Shown here in pieces: positions 10,192 to 21,359 of a stretch of 64,000 nt of DNA. The translations under genes and the position numbers were made by a program. The notes below the pieces were generated by a model. The model was given only the letters and a program-made list of their open reading frames with translations. It did not search any database and had not been told where the DNA came from. Position 1 is the first letter of the stretch. Each line of letters starts with the position of its first letter. This DNA comes from Bombardia bombarda (taxonomy: Eukaryota; Ascomycota; Sordariomycetes; Sordariales; Lasiosphaeriaceae): positions 4,053,001 through 4,117,000 of the forward strand of contig JAULSR010000001.1 in the NCBI GenBank assembly GCA_030512295.1. The letters run 5' to 3'.

Positions 10192-12049
10192 GTTATTGAA
10201 AGAGCGACCATAAGTAGTTCAGTGAACTTGAGGGTGAAGAAACTTGAAGAAAGATGATATTGAGAAGATGGAATAAATGGCTACCGGTCAAGGAGTATGG
10301 ACTCTACATAAAAGTCGTTGGGTACGCTAACGCCACAGGATGACTGCTCTCTTCTAACGTCGTGTTTTCCTCGGTCGTTATGCTGGCAAAGGGACTAATG
10401 CCAACGACTCAAGTGTGAATGACGAAGTCCCAAACCGGCCAGGTCCATGGGGTAAACCGCGAAACCCAATCCTTCTCCCCAAGGGCAAGCAGCCGTGTTT
10501 AAAGATGTGCGATCTAGTTTAGTATGAAGCAGAGACTATCCTTGCCCCTGGGACGGGTGCCTAGGCGCCGGTAAAACGTTACCACTTTGGCTTTCCGCCA
10601 ATGTAGTAGGCGACTAGCCATCATTGCAGTGCCGATTTCCATAGCGCCCGTCTTAGGGTAACATAGAATCATAAATATAGAAATGAAAGACTGCATTATC
10701 AGCAGTAGCGGAGGCGAGGAATGAAGCCAATTTCATGTCAAACTGGGCGAAAAATTAATGATCAACGGAGGAAGTGGTACAAAGCAACTTATTCAGTAGC
10801 AGCTGTGAAGTAGATGAGAGATGACTTCAAACCCACGGAACCAGGAACAGCCGGGCAAGAATGAGATGAGAAGGTCTGCGTGGCGGACCTTAGCTCAGAG
10901 ACGGAGAGAATGGGTTGGGCGAATCTGAAATTAGAATGCCGGCAGCAAACCTCACAGATCTTGTGGCCAATACATGCGGGCCACTTCTTATTTTTAAGCT
11001 TGCACATAGATGGCAAAGTCTGGGCAGAGTGAATGTGAATCGTGCATTTAGTACTGGCAGTAGTGTTGTTTTGGACTTTTAGTAGGCTTGAATTGCGCCG
11101 CCATTTTAGCAATAACAGGTGGACGCGGACAAATTAGGAGGGGCAGAAAGAGAAAGAGAGAGAGAGAGGGAGTACAAGAAGCGGAAAGGACGATATGAAC
11201 AAGCCAATAAATGACTGAAATCATGAGCAATTGCTGATCATCCAACGCCATGGTGAAGTTCAAGTTTGAGTGAGGGCCACGTCAAGCGTTACCAAGATTG
11301 CGGCTCGAATGGGTTGGAGTTGATCAATGGGCCAACTACGTTAGAAGTGGGGCAGACCGACCCAACAACCAGCTGAGACTGCCAAGGTTTTTGTGAGGGC
11401 AGCTCAGCCACATGTACACGCCACTCTCTGGCTAGTGCGCTAGTAACCTTAGTGTGTTGGCTGTGGTGGCTTTGGTTGGTCTGGCCCGCGATATGGAACT
11501 TGTCCTTTTCGATGAGGGGACAGTGGACAGTCAGTGAACCGCGGGTAGTGGACAGACATACCTGGAAGCTGCAGAACTGGGAAGCTTCTATTACAAACCT
11601 AACATTCACTCCCACCATCCACTCCAACTCCTTTTCGAGATAGTCAACCCTACGAGGTTGCTGGTGGTCGCCTGTGGTCGCCCGTTGTACGTACTCCCAG
11701 GGATTCCCGATTCCAGAATCCAGACTTTCCCACCCCCGACTCCAGCACTGGTCCCAATCATTAGCAGGCGGATCCACGCCCTGACAACAGCTCCGTCACC
11801 CACGGTATGCCTGCACTGCATGCCTGCCCGCCTGCTCACCTGCCCACCTCTGCTACCTTGCCATTTCTTGCCTCAGAGCTAATGACACCTTGCAGCACAT
11901 ACCTTGGCAATCGACAGACGACTGTCCCGCTCAACCTATCCGCCAGAACGACCAAACGAGCATCGAGTGCCATATCTCGAGCGCTCGCTTCACCGTGCCC
12001 CAGATTATAGTCCACCCGAAGACGGCGCATTGCCAGACACAAAACCACA
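10192..12049. other. Divergent promoter region between kelch gene and SEC23
   Basis: About 1.86 kb serving two divergent genes. It holds a GA repeat at about 11154-11168 and a pyrimidine-rich stretch just before SEC23. A minus-strand frame of 162 codons (11289-11777) was considered and not accepted as a gene. Nothing else is recognised. Confidence 0.5.
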
Positions 12050-14650
12050 ATGGACTACGAGGCGCTTAAGGAGCAGTGGGGTGAAGTTGAGGATCGCGAT
12101 GGCGTTCGTCTGAGCTGGAATGTCTTCCCCAGCTCTCGCATGGTGAGCCCTACCCCTTGCGACCTGTGACCGCCCTTACCTCGCCTTCCTTCTTTACTCG
12201 GCATCGTGAACCGTGAGCTAACCTCCCTCCAGGAAGCCTCTAGATTGGTCGTACCCATCGGCGCACTTTATACCCCCCTCAAAGAGAAGCCCAACACGCC
12301 TCTTCTGCAGTTTGAGCCCGTCACCTGCAAGCAGCCTTGCCGCTCGGTTCTGAATCCCTTCTGGTATGCTACAATCTGCTGCATATTTGTGCTTGGCTGG
12401 CCCCATCGTATCTTTTCCTAATAAGCTCCTAGCCAGGTCGACGTGCGCGCCCGCCTCTGGATCTGCCCCTTCTGCCTCTCGAGGAACCCTCTTCCGCCGC
12501 ATTACAAGGATATCACGCAAAATGCCATCCCGCCAGAGCTTCATCCTCTGAACACTACCATCGAATACAGGCTTTCGCGTCCTGCCCCGAGCCCCCCAAT
12601 CTTCCTCTATGTCGTTGACACTTGCCAGGAGGAGGACAGCTTGGCCGCCCTGAAGGAGTCTCTGATTATGAGCTTGAGCCTTCTGCCCGAGAACGCCCTC
12701 GTGGGACTGATCACCTTCGGAACCATGGCTCAAGTCCACGAGATTGGATATACCGAATGTGCCAAGTCTTACGTCTTCCGCGGCAGCAAGGAGTATGCGT
12801 CTAAGCAAGTTCAGGAGATGTTGGGTCTTTCTCAGGCTGCCCTGCGTCCCGGCATGCCCATTCAACCAGGCGGCAGACCCATGCAAATGGGCCCTGCCTC
12901 GCGCTTCCTCTTGCCAGTCCAACAAGCCGAGTTCCAGCTGACCAAGGCCCTCGAGCAACTTCAGAAGGATCCTTGGCCAGTGGCCAGCGATCGCAGGAGT
13001 CTGCGCTGCACTGGAGTCGCGCTATCTGTTGCCGTCGGCCTGCTCGAGTCGGCATTTCAGAATGCCGGAGGACGAATCATGCTCTTCGCTGGTGGCCCTG
13101 CTACCGAGGGGCCTGGCATGGTTGTTGGACCCGAGCTGAGAGAGCCTATCCGATCTCACCACGATATCGACCGTGACAACATCAAGTATTATAAGAAGGC
13201 GTTGAAGGTGAGTCGAGACCAAATCTCTCTCGCACAGAGCAAGAAATTGGCTAACAAGACCTAGTTTTACGATAATCTGGCCAAGAGGACCGCGCACAAT
13301 GGACACACCATCGATATTTTTGCTGGCTGCCTTGACCAGGTTGGTCTTCTTGAGATGAAGGGCCTCTGTAACTCGACCGGCGGCCACATGATCCTTACCG
13401 ACAGCTTCACGTCCTCCATGTTCAAACAATCATTTGTGCGGATCTTCGACAAGGACGAAGATGACAACCTTCTGATGGGCTTTAACGCCGTGCTGGAGGT
13501 CCTGACTACGAAGGAACTCAAAGTCACCGGCCTTATTGGCCATGCGGTGTCTTTGAACAAGAAGTCTACCTCGGTGGGCGAGACGGAATGTGGAATTGGC
13601 AACACGTGCTCATGGAAAATGTGTGGTATCGACCCCAACGCCAGTTACGGCATTTATTTTGAGATTGCGAGCCAGGGCGGCCCGTCTCAACACCAACAGA
13701 CTCCCCAAAAGGGCATGATCCAGTTTTTGACTTACTATCAGCATTCTTCGGGTCAATTCCACCTCCGCGTCACGACGATCGCTCGAAATCTCAGCGGGCC
13801 GGCTGGAGACCCTGCCATCGCCCAATCTTTTGACCAGGAAGCCGCAGCAGTTCTCATGTCCAGGATCGCCGTGTTCAAGGCCGAGGTGGACGATGGACCC
13901 GATGTTCTTCGTTGGGTCGACAGAATGCTCATAAGGCTTTGCTCGAGGTTCGCCGACTATCGCAAGGATGATCCGTCGTCTTTCCGCCTCGAGAAGAACT
14001 TCACTTTGTACCCGCAGTTCATGTTCCACCTCCGGAGAAGTCAGTTCCTGCAAGTTTTCAACAACTCCCCAGATGAGACGGCCTTTTATCGACATGTACT
14101 CAACCACGAGGACGTTAGCAACTCTCTTGTCATGATTCAACCCACCCTCGACTCGTATACGATTGAGCAGGAGGGTGGGCAACCGGTGCTTCTTGACTCC
14201 AGCTCCATCCAGCCCACGCACATTCTCCTGCTCGATACCTTCTTCCACATCCTCATCTTCCACGGTGAGACAATTGCCGAGTGGAGAAAGGCCGGGTATC
14301 AAGACCAGGAGGGATACGAAAACTTTGCAGCACTTCTGGAGCAGCCCAAGGAGGATGCTAGGGTGGGTTCACTCCTGACAGCTGGCTTTTTTACTATGAA
14401 TTTTACTGACCGTGACTAGGAACTCATCACGGACCGATTCCCCCTACCGCGCTTCATTGTCTGTGATCAAGGTGGCTCCCAGGCTCGCTTCCTGCTATCC
14501 AAACTTAACCCGTCTACCACTCATACATCGGGGGCGGGAGCGTATGGCGGCGTCGGAGCCCAGAGCGCCCAGACCATCTTCACCGATGACGTATCCCTGC
14601 AAACCTTTATGGAACATCTAATGAAGCTGGCCGTGAGCGGCACCAACTAG
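12050..14650 (+). CDS. sec23: COPII coat subunit Sec23 (GTPase-activating protein for Sar1)
   Basis: Five exons (12050-12142, 12233-12363, 12433-13207, 13265-14362, 14420-14650) join in frame to 775 residues, the usual Sec23 length; introns are 90, 69, 57 and 57 nt. Sec23 pairs with Sec24 in the inner COPII coat at ER exit sites and stimulates GTP hydrolysis by Sar1 during ER-to-Golgi vesicle budding. The N-terminus MDYEALKEQWGEVEDRDGVR is diagnostic. The zinc finger is visible with C63/C67 and C86/C89 around NPFCQVDVRARLWICPFC. The trunk domain (IFLYVVDTCQEEDSL and on), the helical domain and the C-terminal gelsolin-like domain (PTHILLLDTFFHILIFHG) follow in order. The catalytic arginine finger is expected in the late gelsolin-adjacent segment. 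Nothing unusual was seen apart from the 57-nt introns. Confidence 0.97.
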
Positions 14651-15421
14651 GGGGGTTTATAGACGGACTATTAGGTACGGGATAGAATTGGCAGGTTGAT
14701 GTTGAATTGGCATGGGTGAGTTTACCCAGGTACTAATGCGTGCCTTTGATGCTTGGGAGATGAGTGGGTGATTGTCTAGCGTTACTGTTAAGCTCATATG
14801 GTCAAGAAAATAAAAATTAAACGGCAGTTTGCTATCCTCAATTAAATGGTTATGTTCAACCGCATAGCCTGTGAGTTCCATGCAATGATTCAAATACCGC
14901 TGTCTCTGTAGTAGGCTACCGTAAGATGATGCTATGGAGCTGATACTGACAGCGGGTGGAGCAAGATGTACCAAGTACTTCCAAAAGTACCCAAATTCTG
15001 CTATGCCTTATTGTAGAGTACAATACGAATGATTCATGCTGATTAACAAATCAAAGAAGCTGTAAAATGCAACAGGTACTAGAAGCTACTTCTCATATAA
15101 CAGAAACAGTACTATTTGTACCTTCATGAGCAGGACAGTTTACTGCTCTGAGGTTCAATGCAGCTAAGCTCCAAAGGTAATTGCTATTGTGGTAGCGCAG
15201 AATCGCTGCTCTACATCTGTGGCTGACCTCTGCCAATTCGTTTGCTAAGGTTCCCCGCTAAACAAGATTATCAGCCACACGCCACAAATTTCTTAGGGCA
15301 GGCCGGAACAAATCCCACAATTCTGTCAATTTTTTGATCTCCGTTGTCTTGATCCTCGGCGCGGGCTTCACTCTTCCACTTGAACATCACCAATCCCATC
15401 TTGATCAATCCAGCCGTCACC
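14651..15421. other. SEC23 3' region and RPL12 promoter
   Basis: A 771-bp spacer between two tandem genes. The AT-rich part near 14800-14840 probably belongs to SEC23 transcript ending. A single TTAGGG-type element (CTTAGGGC, about 15291-15298) lies ~125 bp upstream of the RPL12 ATG. Tbf1-type TTAGGG sites are known in ribosomal protein promoters of several ascomycetes, but one copy is weak evidence. Confidence 0.4.
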
Positions 15422-16299
15422 ATGCGTAAGTAATCGAATGTACGCCGCAATGGATTCCGATGCAGGCGACTAATCTTTGCCGTCATTTACAGCTCCCAAG
15501 CTCGACCCCAATGAGATCAAGATCATGTAAGTACAAAACGTCGCTGCGGGCAAATTTTGTCGCGATCGCATCCACGTCCCGAATCGTCCGCAGAACGGCA
15601 AGCTGACCAATTTCACAGCCACCTCCGGGCCACCGGTGGTGAGGTAGGTGCCTCTTCGGCGCTTGCTCCCAAGATCGGTCCTCTTGGTCTCTCGCCCAAG
15701 AAGGTCGGTGAAGATATCGCCAAGGCTACTGGTGACTGGGTAAGAACAAACTCCTACCCTGCGAATCGATAATACCAAGCACGATTTCTGACCGAGAACT
15801 TTCTTTCGCCGCTTTACAGAAGGGTCTCCGTGTGACTGTCCGTCTCACGATCCAGAACCGTCAGGCCGCCGTCTCGGTCGTCCCCACCGCCTCGTCCCTT
15901 ATCATCCGCGCCCTCAAGGAGCCCCCACGCGACCGCAAGAAGGAGAAGAACATCAAGCACAGCAAGTCTGTCTCCCTCGAGGAGATCATCGACATTGCCC
16001 GGACGATGCGCTTCAAATCCTTCTCCAAGGACCTCAAGGGTGTGACCAAGGAGATCCTCGGCACTGCCTTCAGTGTTGGCTGCCAGGTCGATGGCAAGAG
16101 CCCCAGAGCCGTTAGCGATGCTATCGAGGCTGGCGAGATCGACAGTATGTTATACCCTAGCACGCGCAGCCGGTCGTGTGTTCTAGCAGGCGGTGATAGT
16201 CCCGTTTGCCAGGACACATTATCCATAGCGATATGGCTTCACACCAATATGTCTTGTTCTTTATGCTAACAACGCCGTTTCACAGTTCCCGAGGAGTAA
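15422..16299 (+). CDS. rpl12: 60S ribosomal protein L12 (uL11)
   Basis: Five exons (15422-15425, 15493-15526, 15619-15739, 15820-16144, 16286-16299) join in frame to 165 residues, the exact usual length of eukaryotic L12. uL11 binds the GTPase-associated centre of 25S/28S rRNA and helps anchor the P-stalk. Family signatures include MPPKLDPNEIK at the N-terminus, LRATGGEVGASSALAPKIGP, LSPKKVGEDIAKATGDWKGL, VTVRLTIQNRQA and the C-terminal GTAFSVGCQVDG near the conserved end. The first coding exon contributes only ATG plus one base before a GTAAGT donor, and the last exon only 14 nt, so simple ORF calling misses both ends. Such an intron right after the start codon is common in fungal ribosomal protein genes. 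Confidence 0.97.
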
Positions 16300-18352
16300 A
16301 TTTTCTCATGACGAATATCGGTTTGGGATTTCTGGCATGTGATTAGGAGTTCAGGGCTTGCTTTTAAAACGAGGCTTGCCGGAACATGGCAATTCAAATC
16401 AAAAAAACGATTTATGGCCGTACGTATGTGCGTGCTCTCTTGCTACTTATATGGTGGGAAGTCTGCACACACTGTCCCCCTATTGCAAACTGATATTGAT
16501 TCTTCCTCGTGAATTTGATGCCCGGGACCGTAGCCGTTCACCATGATGAAACTGGCCAAAGCCTCCGTGTCTCTGTTCACTGTTTAGTGCTTATTGGAGA
16601 CTCGACGACTTACGCCATTGATGCGCACCCTTCGTATTACTCACTACTGCTTACCTTTCCTGGGTTCGTTATACGACGGGAGATCTGGCCATATTTCAGA
16701 TCCGAAGCGCAGGTTCGGTCCAGCTCTCTAAGGACGAAACTCGTCTACATCGTACGAGTATAGTAATTTCGACCACTGTAGCAACAGCTTCAAGGCGCCT
16801 AAAGAACACGTCTGTCTGGTTTGTGCAGCCGAAACTCGTTGCTTGGAGCTCTCAACGACAGGTCTTGGTAGTTACCGTCACTATGAGAGCGCTTCCACAC
16901 TACATCTTGGACGTTACGAAAAAAAAGTTAGAGTGTACTGACTGAATGCCAGGCTGGTTTATGATGACTGATTAAAGGTCCTTTGGAGCCACGTACAGCC
17001 ATATTCTCACATTGTGGATGAGAGATTATTATGGGCATTCATATACCAGTTCGACGACGTTCTTATCCCGTCACGTTCAGCATACTCGTGGTTGAACGTA
17101 CAGTCAGACGATCACGTTTTAGCAAAGGTAAGCAGCAGGATTTAACAAGCCCTAGTGACCCGCGTCAAAACAGCCCGCGGCGTGGCTATTGTTAGACCGA
17201 GACGGAGGTTGTGTGACATGAAAATCCGCCAAGTAGTCTTGCGTGTTACAGACATTACAGTGCGTCCTGTCTACCTTGCCTTGTATTCCTGTGATAGGAA
17301 GAATTGTACTATACTGGAGGCAGTATGACCAAGAGCGAGCGGCCCGGATCCGTCCATGATTCAATCGTGGTCTTCCCCCGCTTCTTGCACGGTAAGTTCT
17401 GGGGGTCGCTCAGTCGGATGCGAGCGGACCCTATGTCAGCGGCGCTGTGGTTTGGTTCACAGTCGGACCGAGGGGGTGGGTAAGGGAGGGTAAAAAGGAA
17501 AAAAGAAGGAGCAGAAACATGAATGTTTTTCCCATGGTTAGTTCTTATAGCCAGTAATTCAACAACCGTCGTCTTAAACAGTGTATCTTGTACACCGAGG
17601 TTCATTTCCACGGTTTGCTAATATGGACTTGGCAATTGCGGGGGAAGAGCCGGTTTCGTCCTTGTCTGTTGGTATTTTGGTTGTGATAAAAAAAATTAGA
17701 AAAAAGGCCACCACCACCCATCAGCGGCTGCATACGACCACACAAGCAATGTATTGACGGGCGCAGGCGGGCACGGATGGGTACAGGCGGGATGAACGGA
17801 CGTGGGTTGACTACCTATGAAGTAGCACACACCTACCATTTACCTTACGTTAGCTGCCTGGTAGTGTGTGCTGAGTTATTTATTGGTCAGGAATATATTT
17901 TTCTCTCTTTTTTTCTTCTCCTTTCTGCGCTTGTTACACACCTTTGGACGAGACAAGACGTGTGTGGGACGTTGAATGTTTGCAAGCACTTTGTATGTAC
18001 AAGTACCTATCTTGGCCACATACTCACACGACTGTGTGGGTGATCAGTGCCAGTGTAGGGAGGAGTTCAGGCCATGGCAGGTAGTTAGCGTAAACACGAA
18101 CAGATATGTACACGTCAGTTCAGGTATTGCGACCATCCTATCTCAAACCCGTCATCGTTGTCGTGGGGTGCAGAAACAAAAATGAAAACAAAGAGACAGG
18201 TATTATTTCAGAAAAGCAGACTGGATGGAAGTTTGAGGTGATGATATAGATGAAACAAACGATATTCACATATGGAAACAAAATTTGGCTAGTTTTTGGA
18301 CAAATCAAATCTGCATGTACTGTGTATACTCAGACAAGAGAGGGGGTGTGAG

Positions 18353-18383
<31 letters not shown>

Positions 18384-21346
18384 GACAGGTGGTGGTGGTG
18401 GTGGTGGTGGTGATGATCAGCCCAACGCATGTCTCTCCCGCCTCGTTCATGCATGCATACATAATCCACCACTACCCTACCACCTACCTACTACAACAGC
18501 AACATAGGAGAGAGAGAGAGGGATACTTTGTAGATTGGAACAGGGGAAAAGAGTTCCGGACGATGAATTCAGACGGCAATTAGTAACATAGTGTATGGAT
18601 GTTATTTGTTTTGGTAGGGGGCGGACATACAGGGAGACATTCAATGGATGCATAAGCCTAAGGTAGGTATGTGCGGTAAACCAAACAATGCCCGCTTCAG
18701 CAACCTAGATACATAGCTATTTTTAAGGCGAGGGTCAAAGCAGTGGAGTGTCAAAGAGATGATCTCAAAACGGCCGGGGGAGGGGTGGGATGGGATGGGA
18801 TAGGATGGGGGGTTTGTTTGGTTCAGTCAAGGGTTCTGTGTGTTTGACGACTGGCTGGGGTCCATGTTTGTGTTTGTTACGAAGCTTTGAGCGCCCTTTG
18901 TCATATTTGTGTGTGACTGTGTGACTGTATGACTGTGTGTGTGTTGTGGTGGTGGTCGTCGTCGTAATAGAGAGGCTTAGAGCCAAGAGCCAAGAGTGGA
19001 GAGTAAAGTGGATGGATGGCGGTGATGGCGGTGATGAATGATGGATGATGGATGATGGATGATGGATGCTACACGTGTGATGTGTGAAAGAAAGACAGCC
19101 ACTGTACGTACTGTAGGCTGCCTCGTAGAGGCGGTGGAGTTAACCGGCTTCGTCTGACTTTATCTGGGATGGTGGCCGGACCTGGCCCCAGACTCTTGGC
19201 CGCCGTTGGCTGCAGCCCCGACCCCAAGACCCGCCAGGGCCGCAGGGAGGCGCTTCTTCCCTGTATCGATGGATGCGATTCGGTGGTTGATGGATTTGGA
19301 TGGATGGAAAAGGGGGGCCATAAGCGTGGTTGCATGGGCGCGGACACTATATTGAACTTTGTAGTTGTTGTTGTTGTCCCTCCCAGGGCGGACTGGGGGT
19401 ACGAATAACTGGACGATGATCGGCTGGCCACCTACGAATACGGCTTTATAGGCCAAGGCACCCGCGGGACCATCCATCACTTTGAATATGCTCCCAAGAC
19501 CTCTAAGAGGCCAAAACATGAAGTGACTTCAGCCAGTAGCCGTCTGGACCCACCACCACCACCACTTTTGCTTTTGCGCTTTTGCGCTTTGCGCGGGGCA
19601 GCTGGCTGGCTGATTGACTGAGGTGGGCGAGCCAGCCAGCCAGCCAGCCAGGGTGCCAGACGCCCTGCCTTGAAGCCTCGGGATGAAATGGAAGCCCTGG
19701 TTGCTTGGGTCAATCGGTGAGTGACTGAAGTTTATAAGGATTTAAATCCTGCTGCCGCTGCTGCCATGATGACTGTCAAGAGATGCATCGGAACTCGGAA
19801 GTTTAGGTCCATGCTGGAATCTGCAGATACTTGGTGATGCCGGATTTCGCCGGTGGCTTTCTCTATTGTGAGGTAAGGTGAGGTGCAGCGTGCAGCATAC
19901 CGACAGGATGACTGCGTCAGAAACGACAATTTGCATCTGCCTACCTAAGGTATGTAGCGGTATGTCACCCGTGGACCGTGGCAGAGGGAGGCGATCTGGG
20001 TCTTGGCAGCTGGATTGGTTGAACAGTTGCGGGATGCTTCGTACCATGGCGCCTGTATAATCTGCCTTGTCGAGTCGCACCCACGACCATCAATCAGCCC
20101 TGTACAGTACTTGTAGGACGGAAACATAGGAGGTAAATAGGTACCTATTCTAGTTGGAGATGGAGAGATGGAGAGATGATGCCTCCCGAGGTCACAATAA
20201 GGTAGACCTGCTGCTGCTGCCGCCGCCTGCCCAGACCTAGCGTCCCCCACGTCTCCATTGCCAGGGCGCCAGCAGGCAGGCCAGACACGCCAGGGTCCCA
20301 GGGTTCCAGGGGCGGGGTGCTGGGAACCTTGCCTCACTGCCTGCCTCCACCCTCCCTGTACGCTACCTTACCACGACTTACCTAGCCCGGGCAGGCCCGC
20401 ATCGCACTAGCCAGAGGTGCTGCTGCCCGCCGAGCCCACCATCTGCACCACCTACCAACCAGCGAACCACACCACCACCACCTACCTACCAGTGCTGGTA
20501 GAGACAGACTGCCCTCCTCCTGCCTCTGCCTTATGGATGGACGGTGACTAACCCCGTGCTAATAACCGCCGCCTTTCGTACATAGCTAACACTACCAAGA
20601 ATTACCTTTTCCAACGTCAATCGTTTTTGCTAAACCTTCTTTTTTTTCAAACACCATCCCACCGCTGGTTTACCTTTTTTTTCTTCCTTTTCCACATTTC
20701 ACCTTGATCCACAACGTTGTCCCCGCACCTCCGCACTTTCTGACACCGGTTCCCTTGCGCGTCCCGTCCTCGTGTCGTCCCCGAGGACCTGGGAGCTGGA
20801 CCTGGACCCTGGTGGACACCTGGCTGCGGACTTATTACAGACACAATTGAGCACAGCACCACCGCGACCACTACCACCACCACCACCACGACGGTCTTGT
20901 TGTTTGCGGCGTCGACCTCTGCTGGTCCGGCCCGAGGTGGCTGACTGACCTTGACCTACTGATTGGATCGACAGTGAGCGAATGATTGGAGAGAGCTCGA
21001 GCGGCGCTGGCTGTGTCCCGCCTTGCTCTCTTCTGCTTGCTCTTCGCTCTTGCCCTTCACCTCTACCTAGTCCTCAAACCTCCTCCGCTATGCTCTAAAT
21101 CGAGGCCAATGACGAATCCAGCTTGAAAATATACAACGGGCCTTTGCACCTGTTGTCGTCGCTCCTTTCGCTGTCTTTCTGCTTTGTGCTTTGGACAATT
21201 GTCTGCCCGTCCTGTCGCTCTATTGCTCGACTGCTCGATTGCCCCGGTTGCTCGATTGTTCAATCCCTCCTCCGGCTGCATAGAAACGTTCAGACCCGAG
21301 CCTGACGACCAAGACAACGAGACAAAGAATTGATGAAGAACCTGAA
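16300..21346. other. Long intergenic/leader region upstream of the OGT-like gene
   Basis: About 5 kb without a convincing gene. It holds simple repeats: (AC)14 at 18353-18380 followed by (GGT)8 at 18388-18411, GATGATG-type repeats near 19031-19069, and a CCAG run near 19629-19650. Many ACCTACC/GGTAGGT copies are present, for example near 18481, 19938 and 20480. From about 20340 the plus strand becomes very pyrimidine- and ACC-rich, as expected for a long 5' leader. A short uORF sits at 21333-21359. Confidence 0.45.
18353..18411. repeat. Compound microsatellite (AC)n then (GGT)n
   Basis: Fourteen AC units are followed after seven bases by eight GGT units. This lies in intergenic DNA between RPL12 and the OGT-like gene. 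No coding role is seen. Confidence 0.95.
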
Positions 21347-21359
21347 ATGTTGCCTCTAG
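21333..21359 (+). promoter_or_regulatory. Upstream ORF overlapping the OGT-like start codon
   Basis: An ATG at 21333 opens an 8-codon frame ending in TAG at 21357-21359. It overlaps the main ATG at 21347 in another frame and ends just before a second in-frame ATG at 21365. Such an overlapping uORF would be expected to lower initiation at 21347 or favour 21365. Whether the transcript includes it is not known. Confidence 0.4.

Noticed and set aside
11289..11777. 162-codon minus-strand frame in the SEC23/kelch divergent promoter
   Set aside because: No recognised domain, no third-position bias like the real genes, and it lies within the promoter region required by two divergent genes.
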